A stretch of DNA of 44,054 bases from Spirosoma fluviale (GCA_945883425.1 CAMCXM010000012.1:1-44054), one strand, 5' to 3'; shown: positions 1 to 8,587, counted from the stretch's first letter. Made by a program: numbers and translations. Notes: generated from the sequence alone by a model not told the origin.

Positions 1-42
1 ATAAAGAATGATTTACATTTGGCGGACAGGGCCTCACCCCAG

Positions 43-61
43 CCCTCTCCAAGGGAGAGGG
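43..61. repeat. GC-rich intergenic hairpin
   Basis: Perfect 8-bp inverted repeat: CCCTCTCC at 43-50, loop AAG, GGAGAGGG at 54-61, preceded by CCTCACCCC (32-40). The CCTCACCCC...CTCTCC...GGAGAGG layout resembles the core of the inverted-repeat elements near 35.1 and 35.3 kb. It lies downstream of the minus-strand gene ending at 128 and could work as a terminator hairpin, but there is no strong T-tract on the minus strand. I read it as an interspersed hairpin repeat, possibly cut by the window edge. Confidence 0.55.
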
Positions 62-127
62 AGGAATTCAACCTTTCTCAGTTATCTGCCTTGAAATTGG
101 TGTGAAGCACCCCCTGACTTAACTCCC

Positions 128-1552
128 TCATTCTTCCTTCAAAATCTTGCCGCTCCAAACGGTCTTTCCATCTTCAGCTTTCCAGATGTAAAGACCGTTT
201 GGCAATTGCCAGACAGGGACGGCATCGTTGGAGTTAATGCTGTATTCTTTCAGTAAATGACCTTGAAGATTGTACAATCCAAGCTTTGTTCGGGCTTTGA
301 TGCCCTGAAGATAAAAATAGTTTTGGGCAGGATTGGGATAAGCCGACAGCTCCGGCAGCTTTCCGGAAGGGTTTTCGACAGGAGGTTTCGTGGAAAGTGG
401 ATTTGGGGGGTAGCCAACGTTGGAGATTTTGATAAAATACATATCGTCACGGTTAGAGGTTAGATTTTTCTTATACCCAGCCAAAACAGCTGAGCCTAAA
501 CCGTCATACGCAATACACGCAACTCCTATAGACGAGGATATAAAATCAGAAAGTAAAATTCTCCAACTCGTTACACTATCAGAGTTGTATTTAGAAAAAT
601 AATAATTGCCTGACAAGTAACCCTCTGATCTTGCATATCCACCATCCAAAGAGATGAGTGGAGATCTTCCTATCCAAGTACTTCTTTTCACCCACAAAGA
701 GTCTCCAATCGAGTCAAATTTTATTATGGCAGTTTTGCCGCTTGAATGCCTTCCAAATCCATAATGAAATAGTGCACCATGGCCAATTTGTATCTGGGCA
801 TCCTGAATAGCCCCATTCTCATTAGTTTTAAACCAGGTTTTATTGCTTAGTTGAAAACCAGTGCTATCAACGACACAAGACCAAATCCGTTGACCAGCCG
901 TGCCACTTAACAAATAATTGCCATCCTTCATTTCCTCAATGTTGTTGAGGCTCGTGTAATCTGAATCGGTGTATCTGAAGCTAAAGTCCAATTGCCCGGT
1001 TGGGGTTATTTTTGCAAGAAAACCGTCTCGGAAATAACCAGGAAAAATACTATTAGCCTCTCCAACCACATAAGCTCCACCATCTCTTGAAGGGATCACC
1101 TTTTTCATAAATGCGTCTTGCCATGACAAGCCAATAAAAGGATACATCCACAGAGTATTGCCTTGATAATCTGTTTTGTACACTCGCATATGAGAACCTA
1201 AGAGGGTGTCTTCGTCTATTGTAAATGCTACTAATAGTTCTTGATTATCTGTTTTTATAAGGCTATTTGGCGAGTTCATTGTGACCTTCACATTCTTAAC
1301 CCAAATTGTATCTCCAAATTTGGAAAGCCTAACCAAGCCTAAACCAGAATGGCCTACTCCATTTGTACCTCTGTAGCCCCACTTTCTAATTCTTGCCATT
1401 GCCAAATAAGAACTATCTTCTAGCTGAATTATTTGGTCAACGTAAGAATCCCGAATTCCCATTTGGAATGTCTTTGACCATTCTATGGCCTGGCCCCAAA
1501 CCGAGGGGCCAAGTCCACAAAATGCGCAAAAAAGAAATAAGTATCTGACCAC
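128..1552 (-). CDS. T9SS type A sorting domain protein, propeller-like
   Basis: Secreted protein of 474 residues. Residues 1-21 form a signal peptide (short charged start, hydrophobic core, cleavage near VWG-QA). The body has recurring blades of the type 'K-x-D-x-x-G-D-T-x-W' (GDTIWVK, GNTLWMY, GDSLWVK), as in beta-propeller-like Bacteroidota surface proteins. The last ~75 residues begin LSAYPNPAQNYFYLQG and end in GLYIWKAEDG...KILKEE, the layout of the T9SS type A C-terminal sorting domain, so the product should cross the outer membrane through T9SS and be surface-attached or released. The start is GTG at 1550-1552, three bases after the stop of the upstream beta-helix gene, so the two are almost certainly one transcript. 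The substrate or binding partner cannot be told. Confidence 0.85.
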   Translation of the reverse strand: MVRYLFLFCAFCGLGPSVWGQAIEWSKTFQMGIRDSYVDQIIQLEDSSYLAMARIRKWGYRGTNGVGHSGLGLVRLSKFGDTIWVKNVKVTMNSPNSLIKTDNQELLVAFTIDEDTLLGSHMRVYKTDYQGNTLWMYPFIGLSWQDAFMKKVIPSRDGGAYVVGEANSIFPGYFRDGFLAKITPTGQLDFSFRYTDSDYTSLNNIEEMKDGNYLLSGTAGQRIWSCVVDSTGFQLSNKTWFKTNENGAIQDAQIQIGHGALFHYGFGRHSSGKTAIIKFDSIGDSLWVKRSTWIGRSPLISLDGGYARSEGYLSGNYYFSKYNSDSVTSWRILLSDFISSSIGVACIAYDGLGSAVLAGYKKNLTSNRDDMYFIKISNVGYPPNPLSTKPPVENPSGKLPELSAYPNPAQNYFYLQGIKARTKLGLYNLQGHLLKEYSINSNDAVPVWQLPNGLYIWKAEDGKTVWSGKILKEE

Positions 1553-1555
1553 AAC

Positions 1556-2908
1556 TTAATGGATTACAATCATTTTTTTCCAATCTAAAGCCTTGCCTTC
1601 AGCCAAAAGTCTGTAACCGTAGATACCAGAGACAAAGTTTTGCAAACTAAATTCCAATTGGCCTTTTCCGGCAATAGGGATGCCAATTGATTTTACAATC
1701 CTACCTGAAGTAAGCTCAAATATCTCCAACTTTCCACCTTTACTTCCATTGGGTAAAAAATATGGAATCACAGTTGTCTGACTGGCTGGATTCGGAATAT
1801 TCTGCCAAAGAAAAGCTTCTTTTGAGTGATTTATGATCCCACTCATTTCGGTTAAGACAGAATCCTGAGATACTCCGATTCTGGTTGGAAAAACTAGCAA
1901 TTGGCCAAAATTGGTACAAGCATCATCAAAAGGTTGGTTGGCCGGAATCACTTGATTTGGGTTAGAACGAACAATACGGTTAACAGGTACGAATTCAAAA
2001 AGTTGATTGGAAGATAAATCCAACCAATTACCGATAAACTCATTTTTGTATCCATAATACTTCCAACCTGAATTTGTTGCGGTATGAACAGTTCTCCAAC
2101 CCGTTGGCGAATACCAATTGTTAACATTGCCACCTGAAAGTTGGGTGACAGGCCAAGGGCTAATAGTGCTGTTATTGGTTCCTCCAACTGGCCAGGAGTT
2201 GGCCGAAGGCAGAGGGTTGATATCTAACCCAGTTCCCCCAATATCCGGCATTCCAGCTCCTGCCTCAACATAGATTCCGTTTCGCATATTAAACGGATCC
2301 GGGCTGGTTGGAGTCGTAAACCGATTGCACTTTAAGGTGAGTTTATGATTCGTCTGGTAGCTGCTTTTAAAACGCAGACTCGTTTCGTTATTCAGAAAAT
2401 TGTTCTCTGTGATAAGATTGGTTCTTGTTCCAGAAGATTTGCTTCCATAGAAAACCAACCCGTAATTCAGGTTTTGGAGTGTTGATTGGGTAATGTTCAG
2501 ACCCATGCCTTGGTGGTATTCAATTCCGGTACGGGACCGATTCCTGTACTTCTTTTCTTTCCTGAGTGTTTCTCTTTCCCAATCAATCCCAACAATCCGG
2601 CAATTGATCAAGGTGGCATTTCCGGCAAGTTTCAAAACCACACCTGCATCAACCTCCAGAAACGAACAGTTTTCAAACCGAACTTCACTGGCTCTGGTTG
2701 CGTCTAGCCAGGGTTGCAACCGCTTTCCATGAACAACAGGATTATTCCCAGGATTTTTCATCTCCAACCCTATAAAGGTAAATCTCCCGGTATCCAAAAC
2801 GATATTTTCCACTGACTTTAACCCTATGTAGGTTCCAGCTTTGAGCCTTTTTATGGCTTGAACCTTAGTGCTGAAAAGTACAAGGAAAAGGAGGACGATG
2901 GGTTTCAT
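1556..2908 (-). CDS. Beta-helix-like T9SS type A sorting domain protein
   Basis: Secreted protein. The start at 2906-2908 gives a compact signal peptide, MKPIVLLFLVLFSTKVQA. An in-frame ATG ten codons upstream (2936-2938), which repeats the same MKP start, is the alternative. Residues ~60-220 show right-handed beta-helix periodicity: short strands with stacked Asn/Ser and hydrophobic positions (VRFENCSFLEVDAGVVLKLAG, ATLINCRIVGI, LNITQSTLQNLNYGLVFYG, NLITENNFLNNETSLRF). The C-terminus (FLWQNIPNPASQTTVIPYFL...GIYGYRLLAEGK) is a T9SS type A sorting domain. No catalytic polysaccharide-lyase residues can be assigned, so it may be a structural or adhesive protein. First gene of a two-gene unit with the propeller-like protein, separated by 3 bases. 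Confidence 0.8.
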   Translation of the reverse strand: MKPIVLLFLVLFSTKVQAIKRLKAGTYIGLKSVENIVLDTGRFTFIGLEMKNPGNNPVVHGKRLQPWLDATRASEVRFENCSFLEVDAGVVLKLAGNATLINCRIVGIDWERETLRKEKKYRNRSRTGIEYHQGMGLNITQSTLQNLNYGLVFYGSKSSGTRTNLITENNFLNNETSLRFKSSYQTNHKLTLKCNRFTTPTSPDPFNMRNGIYVEAGAGMPDIGGTGLDINPLPSANSWPVGGTNNSTISPWPVTQLSGGNVNNWYSPTGWRTVHTATNSGWKYYGYKNEFIGNWLDLSSNQLFEFVPVNRIVRSNPNQVIPANQPFDDACTNFGQLLVFPTRIGVSQDSVLTEMSGIINHSKEAFLWQNIPNPASQTTVIPYFLPNGSKGGKLEIFELTSGRIVKSIGIPIAGKGQLEFSLQNFVSGIYGYRLLAEGKALDWKKMIVIH

Positions 2909-2959
2909 AAAGGCAAGATACGGAATGGTTGGTTTCATTTAACGAAGGCGGGGAATTTA

Positions 2960-3440
2960 CAATTTACCTTCAGGTTCATCCGAGCAATTTGATTCGAAAG
3001 TAGCCAAAATTCCTGTGCCTGAAAGTATCGGGGGGATTCCCGGATCAGGACTTTGGACTGCCGGATGTTTCCAGGCAATTGCCGGAGAGAAAAAACCAAT
3101 TGTAAAAAATCCTTGACGGGTTGGTAAAACATGGCCGGGAAGTCCCGGACAGATTTTACCAATTGCCAAACCCATTTTATCAATTGTAAAAATGGCGGCG
3201 GGTGTTGTACCGGATGGTTTACCATAACCCGCCACATTTTTTACAGCTCCACCTCCAGGTTTTACTAATGCCGGATACCCGGAGGGAACTCCCTGACCGG
3301 TTTTTCGGCAATCCAATTGCGACAGGGAATTGTACGGCGAACTTTTGCAATTGGTAAACAGCAGATAACAATTGTAAAAATCGTCCGTTCAGCAGCCGGA
3401 ACCATTTTATCAACCCCATCATCTGGTCCGGGAACTGCCG
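2960..3440. repeat. Palindrome-rich intergenic region with CAATTG cluster
   Basis: Gene-free DNA between the beta-helix gene and GH43 (full gap 2939-3722). It carries seven CAATTG palindromes at 3076, 3097, 3160, 3181, 3314, 3348 and 3369. Three are extended as CAATTGTAAAAA(T), and others lie in TTTTACCAATTG or its complement. CCGG-containing boxes lie between them. The region stays open in several minus frames over ~300 bp, but the translations are low-complexity, overlap one another, and change frame with the repeats, so I call no gene. From 3442 to 3722 I see only A/C-rich sequence without features. Confidence 0.7.
3121..3162. repeat. Nested perfect inverted repeat (hairpin/cruciform)
   Basis: Outer arms TTGGTAAAA (3121-3129) and TTTTACCAA (3154-3162), and inner arms CCGGGA (3135-3140) and TCCCGG (3143-3148), share exactly the same centre (3141.5). 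The arms are separated by 5-nt unpaired segments on each side. A near-palindrome centred on a CAATTG follows at 3172-3195 (CCATTTTAT/TAAAAATGG flanks). Confidence 0.75.
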
Positions 3441-3722
3441 ACGGGATATTATCATCACGTGAATAAGTCAAAGCTCATAAGTCTTACTGACTTCCGGTTT
3501 CAAAGAAAAAAAAATGATGATGACATTTCGTTTGATCTGATCCCAAACTTCATCGCACAATTCCAAAATCGATATCGACCACATGTCGTACCAAACATGT
3601 TATCTGTATTCTATTCATCATTCATCAATCATAACTTATAATTGAAAAGACGGTTACCCCAAAAAAGTACCCCAACCAATAACCCATAACCACTCACCAC
3701 AAATCACCAACCAAAAAAACGC

Positions 3723-5480
3723 TTACTCCGCCTTCACCACCTGCTTCCGCATCGTCGTGCCGTTTTCGTTGATGGATTCGATGGTGAAATAGTAGGGCAC
3801 GTCTTTGTCCATGGCCTTGAACCAATATTCATTGGCGTTGTGCACCATGATGCAGTTGTAGAGTTTATTCGGATCGGTGCCCACATAGATGTTGTAGGCA
3901 TAGGCATTATCAACCGGACTCCATTTGATCCAGGCCGAACGTTTGTCTTTTTCAGTCCGGAGAACGACGAAAGTCTTCACTGAATCTGGTTTTGAACCAG
4001 CCCCGAAACCAAACGCACGGAAACCACTTAGTGCAAATTTACCTGTTGGCATGTGGAGGTTTTCCATTTTGAGGAAGCGGGTTTTCACCGGTTTTTCCAG
4101 CTCGATATAATCGTGGGGCACATCTTTCTCGTTTTTGCTTTTATCCACCAGCACGTTCCATGATTTGCCATCACTCGAACCCAAGATCCGGTACTGATGG
4201 TTTTTCCCAATGGTTTTTCCCATAAACTCCACATCCTGATCGGCATAGTTGATCTGCAGTGCATGTACAGTGGACACTTCACCCAAATCAGCTTCGAACC
4301 ACTCCCCTGCTTTACCAGAAGCCGCTGACCAATAGGTTTTGATGTTTTCATCCACCGCAAAATTGGCCGGAAAACCTCCGAACGAAGACGACACCCGCAC
4401 CGGTTTGTTGTAGTTGAGCAGCATCCATCCGGTAAACCTGGACTTCAAATGATCGGACTCTCCGTCCGGTAAATAGTGGGGATAATCTCCAAAAGCAGCG
4501 TTCATATACATCACTCCTTCATTGTCGAATCCGGCAGGCCAGATGCCCAGCCGTCGTTCAAAATTGTTTTTCACCGAAATCACCACCGTCGACACGTGCC
4601 AGTAGTTTTTCCAGCGATCCTGAAAGGTGGCACCATGGCCGGCTCCTCTCGCGAAACCGCCCGGCTTAAAACTGAACGGCATTGATTGCGGACGGAACGG
4701 TCCTAAAGGCGAATTCCCGACTACGACACCGTCTGCATATCCGCTGAACTCGGTTCCGGGTGCACCATACTGAAGGTAGTATTTGTTTTTGTGTTTCGTC
4801 ATCCAGGCGCCTTCCATGAAGGGATCGAGAAACACATCGTCCATGTTTTCGCCAAACCGTTGCCATCCATATTTCCAGGGTTCGAGCAAATACATTTCGG
4901 AACGGGTGCCGATGGGCTGCATCGTTTTGCGGTTGATCTCCACACCATACAACGGGAACCGGTTGGAGCTGCCGTTGTACATGTAGAGTCGCTTGTCGTC
5001 GTCTGTGAAAAAGGCAGGGTCCCAACCACCGATGTCGAAGGAATCGACCAGTGGTTTCCAGTCGTTGGCTTTGGGATTGGTGCTCATCCAGATGGTGAAC
5101 TTTTTGGAGTAGGTTGAACCAAATACGAGCATGGTGTCGCCCATCACACCAACAGCCGGGGCACAAAGTTCATCGTACAAACCCGTATTCCAGGAGCGCA
5201 AAAACTTCCGCTCGATGAACTTCCAGTCCGACATATCTGAGCTTACCCAATAGCCCCATTGGTTGGTAGAAAACAGGTAGTAGTCGTTTTTGTAATTGAC
5301 GATCACCGGATCAGCAGTGGCCCGGTGCTTTCCCCAGGTCACAAAATTGGGAATGGGGCAATAGCCATAATCCACGTTGATGGGGTTGCAATAGGTTCGT
5401 GAAGATTTCTTTTGAGCCATTGCCGGCAAAAAGGATGAGATGATGAAAGACAGAACGAACAGGTACTTCAGATAACGCAT
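3723..5480 (-). CDS. Secreted GH43-family glycosidase with F5/8C (discoidin) domain
   Basis: Predicted extracytoplasmic five-bladed propeller glycosidase acting on arabinose-, xylose- or galactose-containing glycans. The start at 5478-5480 was chosen over an upstream in-frame start (5570) because it gives a clean signal peptide, MRYLKYLFVLSFIISSFLPA-MAQ, 585 aa in total. GH43 spans residues ~45-345, with the usual acidic triad visible as D57 (ATADP), D154 (GGWDPAFF) and E223 (FMEGAW). A discoidin/F5-8 type C module follows at ~375-500 (VSSSFGG, WSAASGKAGEWFEADLGE, RILGSSDG). An FnIII-like strand-rich tail is at ~500-585. There is no T9SS sorting domain, so it is probably periplasmic or lipid-independent. 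It stands alone with no SusC/SusD genes beside it, so the substrate stays open. Confidence 0.88.
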   Translation of the reverse strand: MRYLKYLFVLSFIISSFLPAMAQKKSSRTYCNPINVDYGYCPIPNFVTWGKHRATADPVIVNYKNDYYLFSTNQWGYWVSSDMSDWKFIERKFLRSWNTGLYDELCAPAVGVMGDTMLVFGSTYSKKFTIWMSTNPKANDWKPLVDSFDIGGWDPAFFTDDDKRLYMYNGSSNRFPLYGVEINRKTMQPIGTRSEMYLLEPWKYGWQRFGENMDDVFLDPFMEGAWMTKHKNKYYLQYGAPGTEFSGYADGVVVGNSPLGPFRPQSMPFSFKPGGFARGAGHGATFQDRWKNYWHVSTVVISVKNNFERRLGIWPAGFDNEGVMYMNAAFGDYPHYLPDGESDHLKSRFTGWMLLNYNKPVRVSSSFGGFPANFAVDENIKTYWSAASGKAGEWFEADLGEVSTVHALQINYADQDVEFMGKTIGKNHQYRILGSSDGKSWNVLVDKSKNEKDVPHDYIELEKPVKTRFLKMENLHMPTGKFALSGFRAFGFGAGSKPDSVKTFVVLRTEKDKRSAWIKWSPVDNAYAYNIYVGTDPNKLYNCIMVHNANEYWFKAMDKDVPYYFTIESINENGTTMRKQVVKAE

Positions 5481-5774
5481 GGCATTGGTTTTTGAATTCC
5501 GGAACCGAAAAACACATTTGTTGAATAAGCTCCCACGGAAAGGTCCAAAGTAAACGCTTCTTTTGACCATTCGGGAAAGAAGGAGAAGGAATTTCCTTTC
5601 CCCTCTTTCTTGAATAAATATGGGGTTTAAGCTCTGGCTACCAAAAGCCGTTGTCGCAATTTCAAGTTGATATTAGGTTTCAAAAACGCATTTCAAGTGT
5701 TCATTCAACTACAATGGAATACTCCATAGTGGGGCTAAGAAGATTGTAGCCACTGAATTTCAGGGATATGATGC

Positions 5775-5810
5775 ATTAAACCCAGATTATGCAATAGGAT
5801 TTAAATAATT
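5775..5810. repeat. Fragment of MITE-like interspersed repeat
   Basis: These 36 bases match 35274-35309 at 32 of 36 positions (ATTAAAC, then CAGATTATGCA, TAGGAT, TAAAT and ATT shared). The complement also matches the right end of the element at 35030-35172 (CTATTGCATAA, then TGGGTT). Only one end is recognisable here, so this is a solo or decayed copy. Confidence 0.65.
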
Positions 5811-6177
5811 TTTTTATTCCGGAATATGGGTTAAATCCGGTTTGAAAACAGAGCAATTTCCGCAAAAAAATCCAGGGGAATTCTGATGTTATTCTCCATC
5901 TCAACAATGAGTCTCACTTATTTTACATCCAATCAATAATTTAAAACAAGTTGGTTGACCATGTCAAATTCAAAATCAAGAAAGTAGACATCTGGATTGA
6001 GCAAGGGACGATTTGATTGGGGGACCAATTGGGTATTTGTCTTCCTTTCTAAAAAGAAATTTGTAAGTGGAACAAAGATTATTGGCCTAACTCCTTTCTG
6101 AAGACTGACCCTCGAACCGGGAGATTCGGAAACACTATTATGTGGTAGAATATTAAATCTTACCTATTTACATCGAA
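5811..6177. other. Intergenic region without recognisable gene
   Basis: AT-rich spacer between the antitoxin-like gene and the upstream region of GH43 (the whole gap is 5481-6177). No ORF with family-like sequence, no RNA gene and no convincing terminator is seen. The only recognisable item in the gap is the repeat fragment just before this stretch, plus a purine/pyrimidine-rich imperfect palindrome near 5575-5610. Confidence 0.5.
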
Positions 6178-6396
6178 CTATACATTAAACAATTCAACAT
6201 CTTCCTGATTTGAAATTGCTTCATTTGTTTTAGTCTGGATGTATTTTACGGTATCCGAATCAAAGTAAGCTTCACCACAATTCTGGCAAATGTTGGCTTT
6301 AACATTCTTCACAACCACCAACTTTTCTTTCAGCATCTGGGTAAAATGAGTGGTTCCTGGAAAGCACTCACCTGTTTTACAGATTACACAAATCAT
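6178..6396 (-). CDS. YgiT-type zinc finger protein, putative antitoxin
   Basis: 72-residue protein with two CxxC knuckles, C3-C6 (CVIC) and C37-C40 (CQNC), followed by GEAYFDSD and a short helical tail. This is the zinc-binding half of MqsA/YgiT antitoxins. Full MqsA (~130 aa) carries a C-terminal HTH DNA-binding domain; that part is absent, so direct autoregulation through this protein is doubtful. It begins 8 bases after the DUF4258 gene, in the order toxin then antitoxin, as in mqsRA and many YgiT/DUF4258 pairs. Likely role (inference): neutralising the upstream protein by binding it. The pair looks more AT-rich than lysS by eye, consistent with acquisition. Confidence 0.8.
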   Translation of the reverse strand: MICVICKTGECFPGTTHFTQMLKEKLVVVKNVKANICQNCGEAYFDSDTVKYIQTKTNEAISNQEDVELFNV

Positions 6397-6404
6397 AGCT
6401 TTCT

Positions 6405-6680
6405 TTAAGTTTTAAAATCTTCGTTCCAAATTTCCGGATCAGGCAAATAACAGGTTATGATAATGCATGAACTATTTTCCTGATCCCTTGCAACCACAAC
6501 ATGAATTGGTCTCTCCTTCACAAATTTAAGCAATAATTTACTGGGATAGGGTTTATCCGATTCGTAATTCTGAACTACATCGCCAAATAATACTGTTTGC
6601 TCAACTTCAAACCCAGAGATACCTTTCTCCAACATTCTTTTAACTGCGTGGGTACTATATTCAAAATTTAAGCAATCCAT
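6405..6680 (-). CDS. DUF4258 family protein, putative toxin
   Basis: 91-residue protein matching the DUF4258 pattern: an N-terminal 'F-x-x-H-A-x-x-R-M-x-E-R/K-x-I' segment (EYSTHAVKRMLEKGIS), a central 'E-x-x-x-x-G-D-V-V-x-x-Y' segment (VEQTVLFGDVVQNYESD), then a beta-rich half ending in the typical '...VVARDQ...ITCYLPDPEIW' motif, where D-P-x-x-W is characteristic. DUF4258 proteins often sit beside YgiT zinc-finger or HTH antitoxins and are presumed RelE/MqsR-like RNases. The conserved His and Arg (STHAVKR) would be candidate active-site residues. It starts 12 bases downstream of lysS on the same strand, so it may be read from the lysS promoter. Toxicity is inferred. Confidence 0.78.
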   Translation of the reverse strand: MDCLNFEYSTHAVKRMLEKGISGFEVEQTVLFGDVVQNYESDKPYPSKLLLKFVKERPIHVVVARDQENSSCIIITCYLPDPEIWNEDFKT

Positions 6681-6692
6681 GACAATAAAAAA

Positions 6693-8426
6693 CTATTGAA
6701 CCCCCATCCAACCCTTCAGTACATCGATGGTCGGAAGAGTTTCTTCCACTTTCAGTTTTTTCCGGAGGCCACCCATGTCGTTGAACACTTTGTTGGGACT
6801 CTCCTTTTTGAAATCCTCGATGCTGGCAAAGTTCATGGCCGACAATATTTTCGCGATGCCTTCGCTGGCACCCAATGCTTCATAATCTTTGGCGTGCGGC
6901 ACCATCAGTTGCTTTTCGGGCTTCATTTGCGGAAAAAACAACACTTCCTGAATAGAAGGCGAGTTGGTCATGATCATGGCCAGTCGGTCAATGCCGATAC
7001 CCAGACCCGCAGTCGGTGGCATACCAAACTCGAGGGCACGGAGGAAATCTTCGTCCAGCATCATGGCCTCGTCGTCACCACGCTTACCCAGTTCCAGTTG
7101 TTCCTCGAAACGAGCCCTCTGATCGATCGGATCGTTAAGTTCGGAGAAGGCGTTGCAGATTTCTTTTCCGTTGCAGATCGCTTCGAAACGCTCCACGAGT
7201 CCTGCTTTTGTCCGGTGCTTTTTAGCCAGAGGTGACATTTCCACCGGATAGTCGGTGATGAAAGTCGGCTGGATTAAGAATGGCTCGCATTTGGCGCCAA
7301 AGATTTCATCGATCAGCTTTCCTTTGCCCATGCTGGGATCCACATTGATGCCCAAAGTCTGGCAGGCATTTCGAAGACCGGCTTCGTCCATTTCAGAAAT
7401 ATCGATGCCCGTAAATTCTTTGATGGAATCGAACATGGTGATCCGTTTCCAGGGCCGCTGAAAATTGATGGTGTTCTCCCCTACTTTCAACTCTGTGGTT
7501 CCGTGCAGGTCCATGGCCACTTTCTCGACCATCTCTTCCACCAGATCCATCATCCAGATGTAATCTTTGTAGGCTACATAAAGCTCGACCTGGGTGAATT
7601 CCGGATTGTGAAACCGGCTCATTCCTTCGTTACGGAAGTCTTTGGCGAATTCATACACTCCTTCAAAACCACCGACAATGAGGCGTTTGAGATACAACTC
7701 GTTGGCAATCCGCAGATAAAGCGTCATGTCCAAAGTGTTGTGGTGCGTCTTGAACGGACGGGCCGCGGCTCCTCCGTAAAGAGGTTGAAGAATCGGGGTT
7801 TCCACTTCCATATAGCCCCGTCCGTTAAGGTACTGCCGCATGGAATTGGTGAGCTGTGTCCGCTTCCGGAAGGTATCGCGAACATGCGGATTCACAATGA
7901 GATCCACATACCGCTGGCGGTAGCGCAGTTCGGGATCGTTGAATTCATCGTGGCTGATCACGTTGCCGTTTTCATCGGTTTCACGTTTTACCACAGGAAG
8001 AGGACGCAGCGATTTGCTCAGAATTTTGAAGGAGGTAACGTGTATGGAGATCTCACCAGTTTGTGTGGTGAACACATACCCTTCGGCGCCAATGAAATCA
8101 CCGATGTCGAGAAGTTTTTTAAATACAGTGTTGTACAGCGTTTTGTCTTCGTTAGGACAAAGATCATCGCGTTTGAAATAAAGCTGAATGCGACCGGTCG
8201 TATCCTGAAGTTCAGCAAAGGAAGCAGAACCCATGATCCGGAAACCCATCAGTCGACCGGCGATGGTTACATGTTTGTAATCCATTTTTCTCCGTTCGTA
8301 GTTCTTGAGAATGTCGGCGGCGGTGACATTGATATCAAATGTTTCGGCCGGATAGGGATTGATTCCCAATGCCTCCAACTGGGCTTTTTTATCTCTTTTC
8401 TGAATTTCGAGGTCGCTCAAATGCAT
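6693..8426 (-). CDS. lysS: Lysyl-tRNA synthetase, class II
   Basis: Charges tRNA-Lys with lysine in the cytoplasm. 577 residues. The N-terminal OB-fold anticodon-binding domain (~60-170) holds the '[23 protein letters not shown]' core. The class II catalytic core shows motif 2 ([20 protein letters not shown]) and motif 3 ([12 protein letters not shown]). The last ~70 residues, after the normal end ([10 protein letters not shown]), form an extra C-terminal extension ([17 protein letters not shown]...) with a helical, helix-hairpin-helix-like look; such an extension is common in Bacteroidota LysRS of about 575 aa. The ATG at 8424-8426 follows a TACCTTTG promoter box at 8460-8467. No stop or frameshift interrupts it. 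The toxin-antitoxin-like pair follows 12 bases downstream. Confidence 0.97.
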   Translation of the reverse strand: MHLSDLEIQKRDKKAQLEALGINPYPAETFDINVTAADILKNYERRKMDYKHVTIAGRLMGFRIMGSASFAELQDTTGRIQLYFKRDDLCPNEDKTLYNTVFKKLLDIGDFIGAEGYVFTTQTGEISIHVTSFKILSKSLRPLPVVKRETDENGNVISHDEFNDPELRYRQRYVDLIVNPHVRDTFRKRTQLTNSMRQYLNGRGYMEVETPILQPLYGGAAARPFKTHHNTLDMTLYLRIANELYLKRLIVGGFEGVYEFAKDFRNEGMSRFHNPEFTQVELYVAYKDYIWMMDLVEEMVEKVAMDLHGTTELKVGENTINFQRPWKRITMFDSIKEFTGIDISEMDEAGLRNACQTLGINVDPSMGKGKLIDEIFGAKCEPFLIQPTFITDYPVEMSPLAKKHRTKAGLVERFEAICNGKEICNAFSELNDPIDQRARFEEQLELGKRGDDEAMMLDEDFLRALEFGMPPTAGLGIGIDRLAMIMTNSPSIQEVLFFPQMKPEKQLMVPHAKDYEALGASEGIAKILSAMNFASIEDFKKESPNKVFNDMGGLRKKLKVEETLPTIDVLKGWMGVQ

Positions 8427-8459
8427 AGATTTCCGCTAATAATTTCACAATCAGGGCGG

Positions 8460-8467
8460 CAAAGGTA
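8460..8467 (-). promoter_or_regulatory. Bacteroidota -7 promoter box upstream of lysS
   Basis: On the minus strand the sequence reads TACCTTTG followed by C, matching the Bacteroidota sigma-70-like -7 consensus TAnnTTTG. It lies 34 bases before the lysS ATG. The -33 TTTG element is not clear; only T-rich runs lie about 19 bases upstream. Confidence 0.5.
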
Positions 8468-8547
8468 AGAAAAGAGCGAAGCGAAAAGAGGGAAAAATCC
8501 GTCCTCATTTTTCAATTGTGCAGTCACTGTTTTGAGCTGTCCAAAAA

Positions 8548-8587
8548 CAAAGATTTCAGGCCAAACAGAGTCGACCTGAAATCTTTG
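8548..8587 (-). terminator. Rho-independent terminator after DUF3127 gene
   Basis: A 13-bp perfect inverted repeat, CAAAGATTTCAGG (8548-8560) and CCTGAAATCTTTG (8575-8587), with a 14-nt loop. On the minus strand it is followed by TTTTTGG, just downstream of the gene ending at 8626. Confidence 0.75.

Noticed and set aside
2935-3471. Several overlapping minus-strand reading frames of 68-119 codons
   Set aside because: They read the CAATTG/CCGG repeats in different frames, overlap each other, and lack signal peptides or family patterns.
3459-3641. 60-codon plus-strand reading frame
   Set aside because: Short, no recognisable family, low-complexity AT-rich context; not supported as a gene.
4666-5166. 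166-codon minus frame inside the GH43 gene
   Set aside because: Alternative frame of GH43; Arg/His/Cys-rich composition typical of shadow frames.
7503-8468. 321-codon plus-strand reading frame opposite lysS
   Set aside because: It is the antisense shadow of the well-conserved lysS coding sequence; translation shows no family motif.
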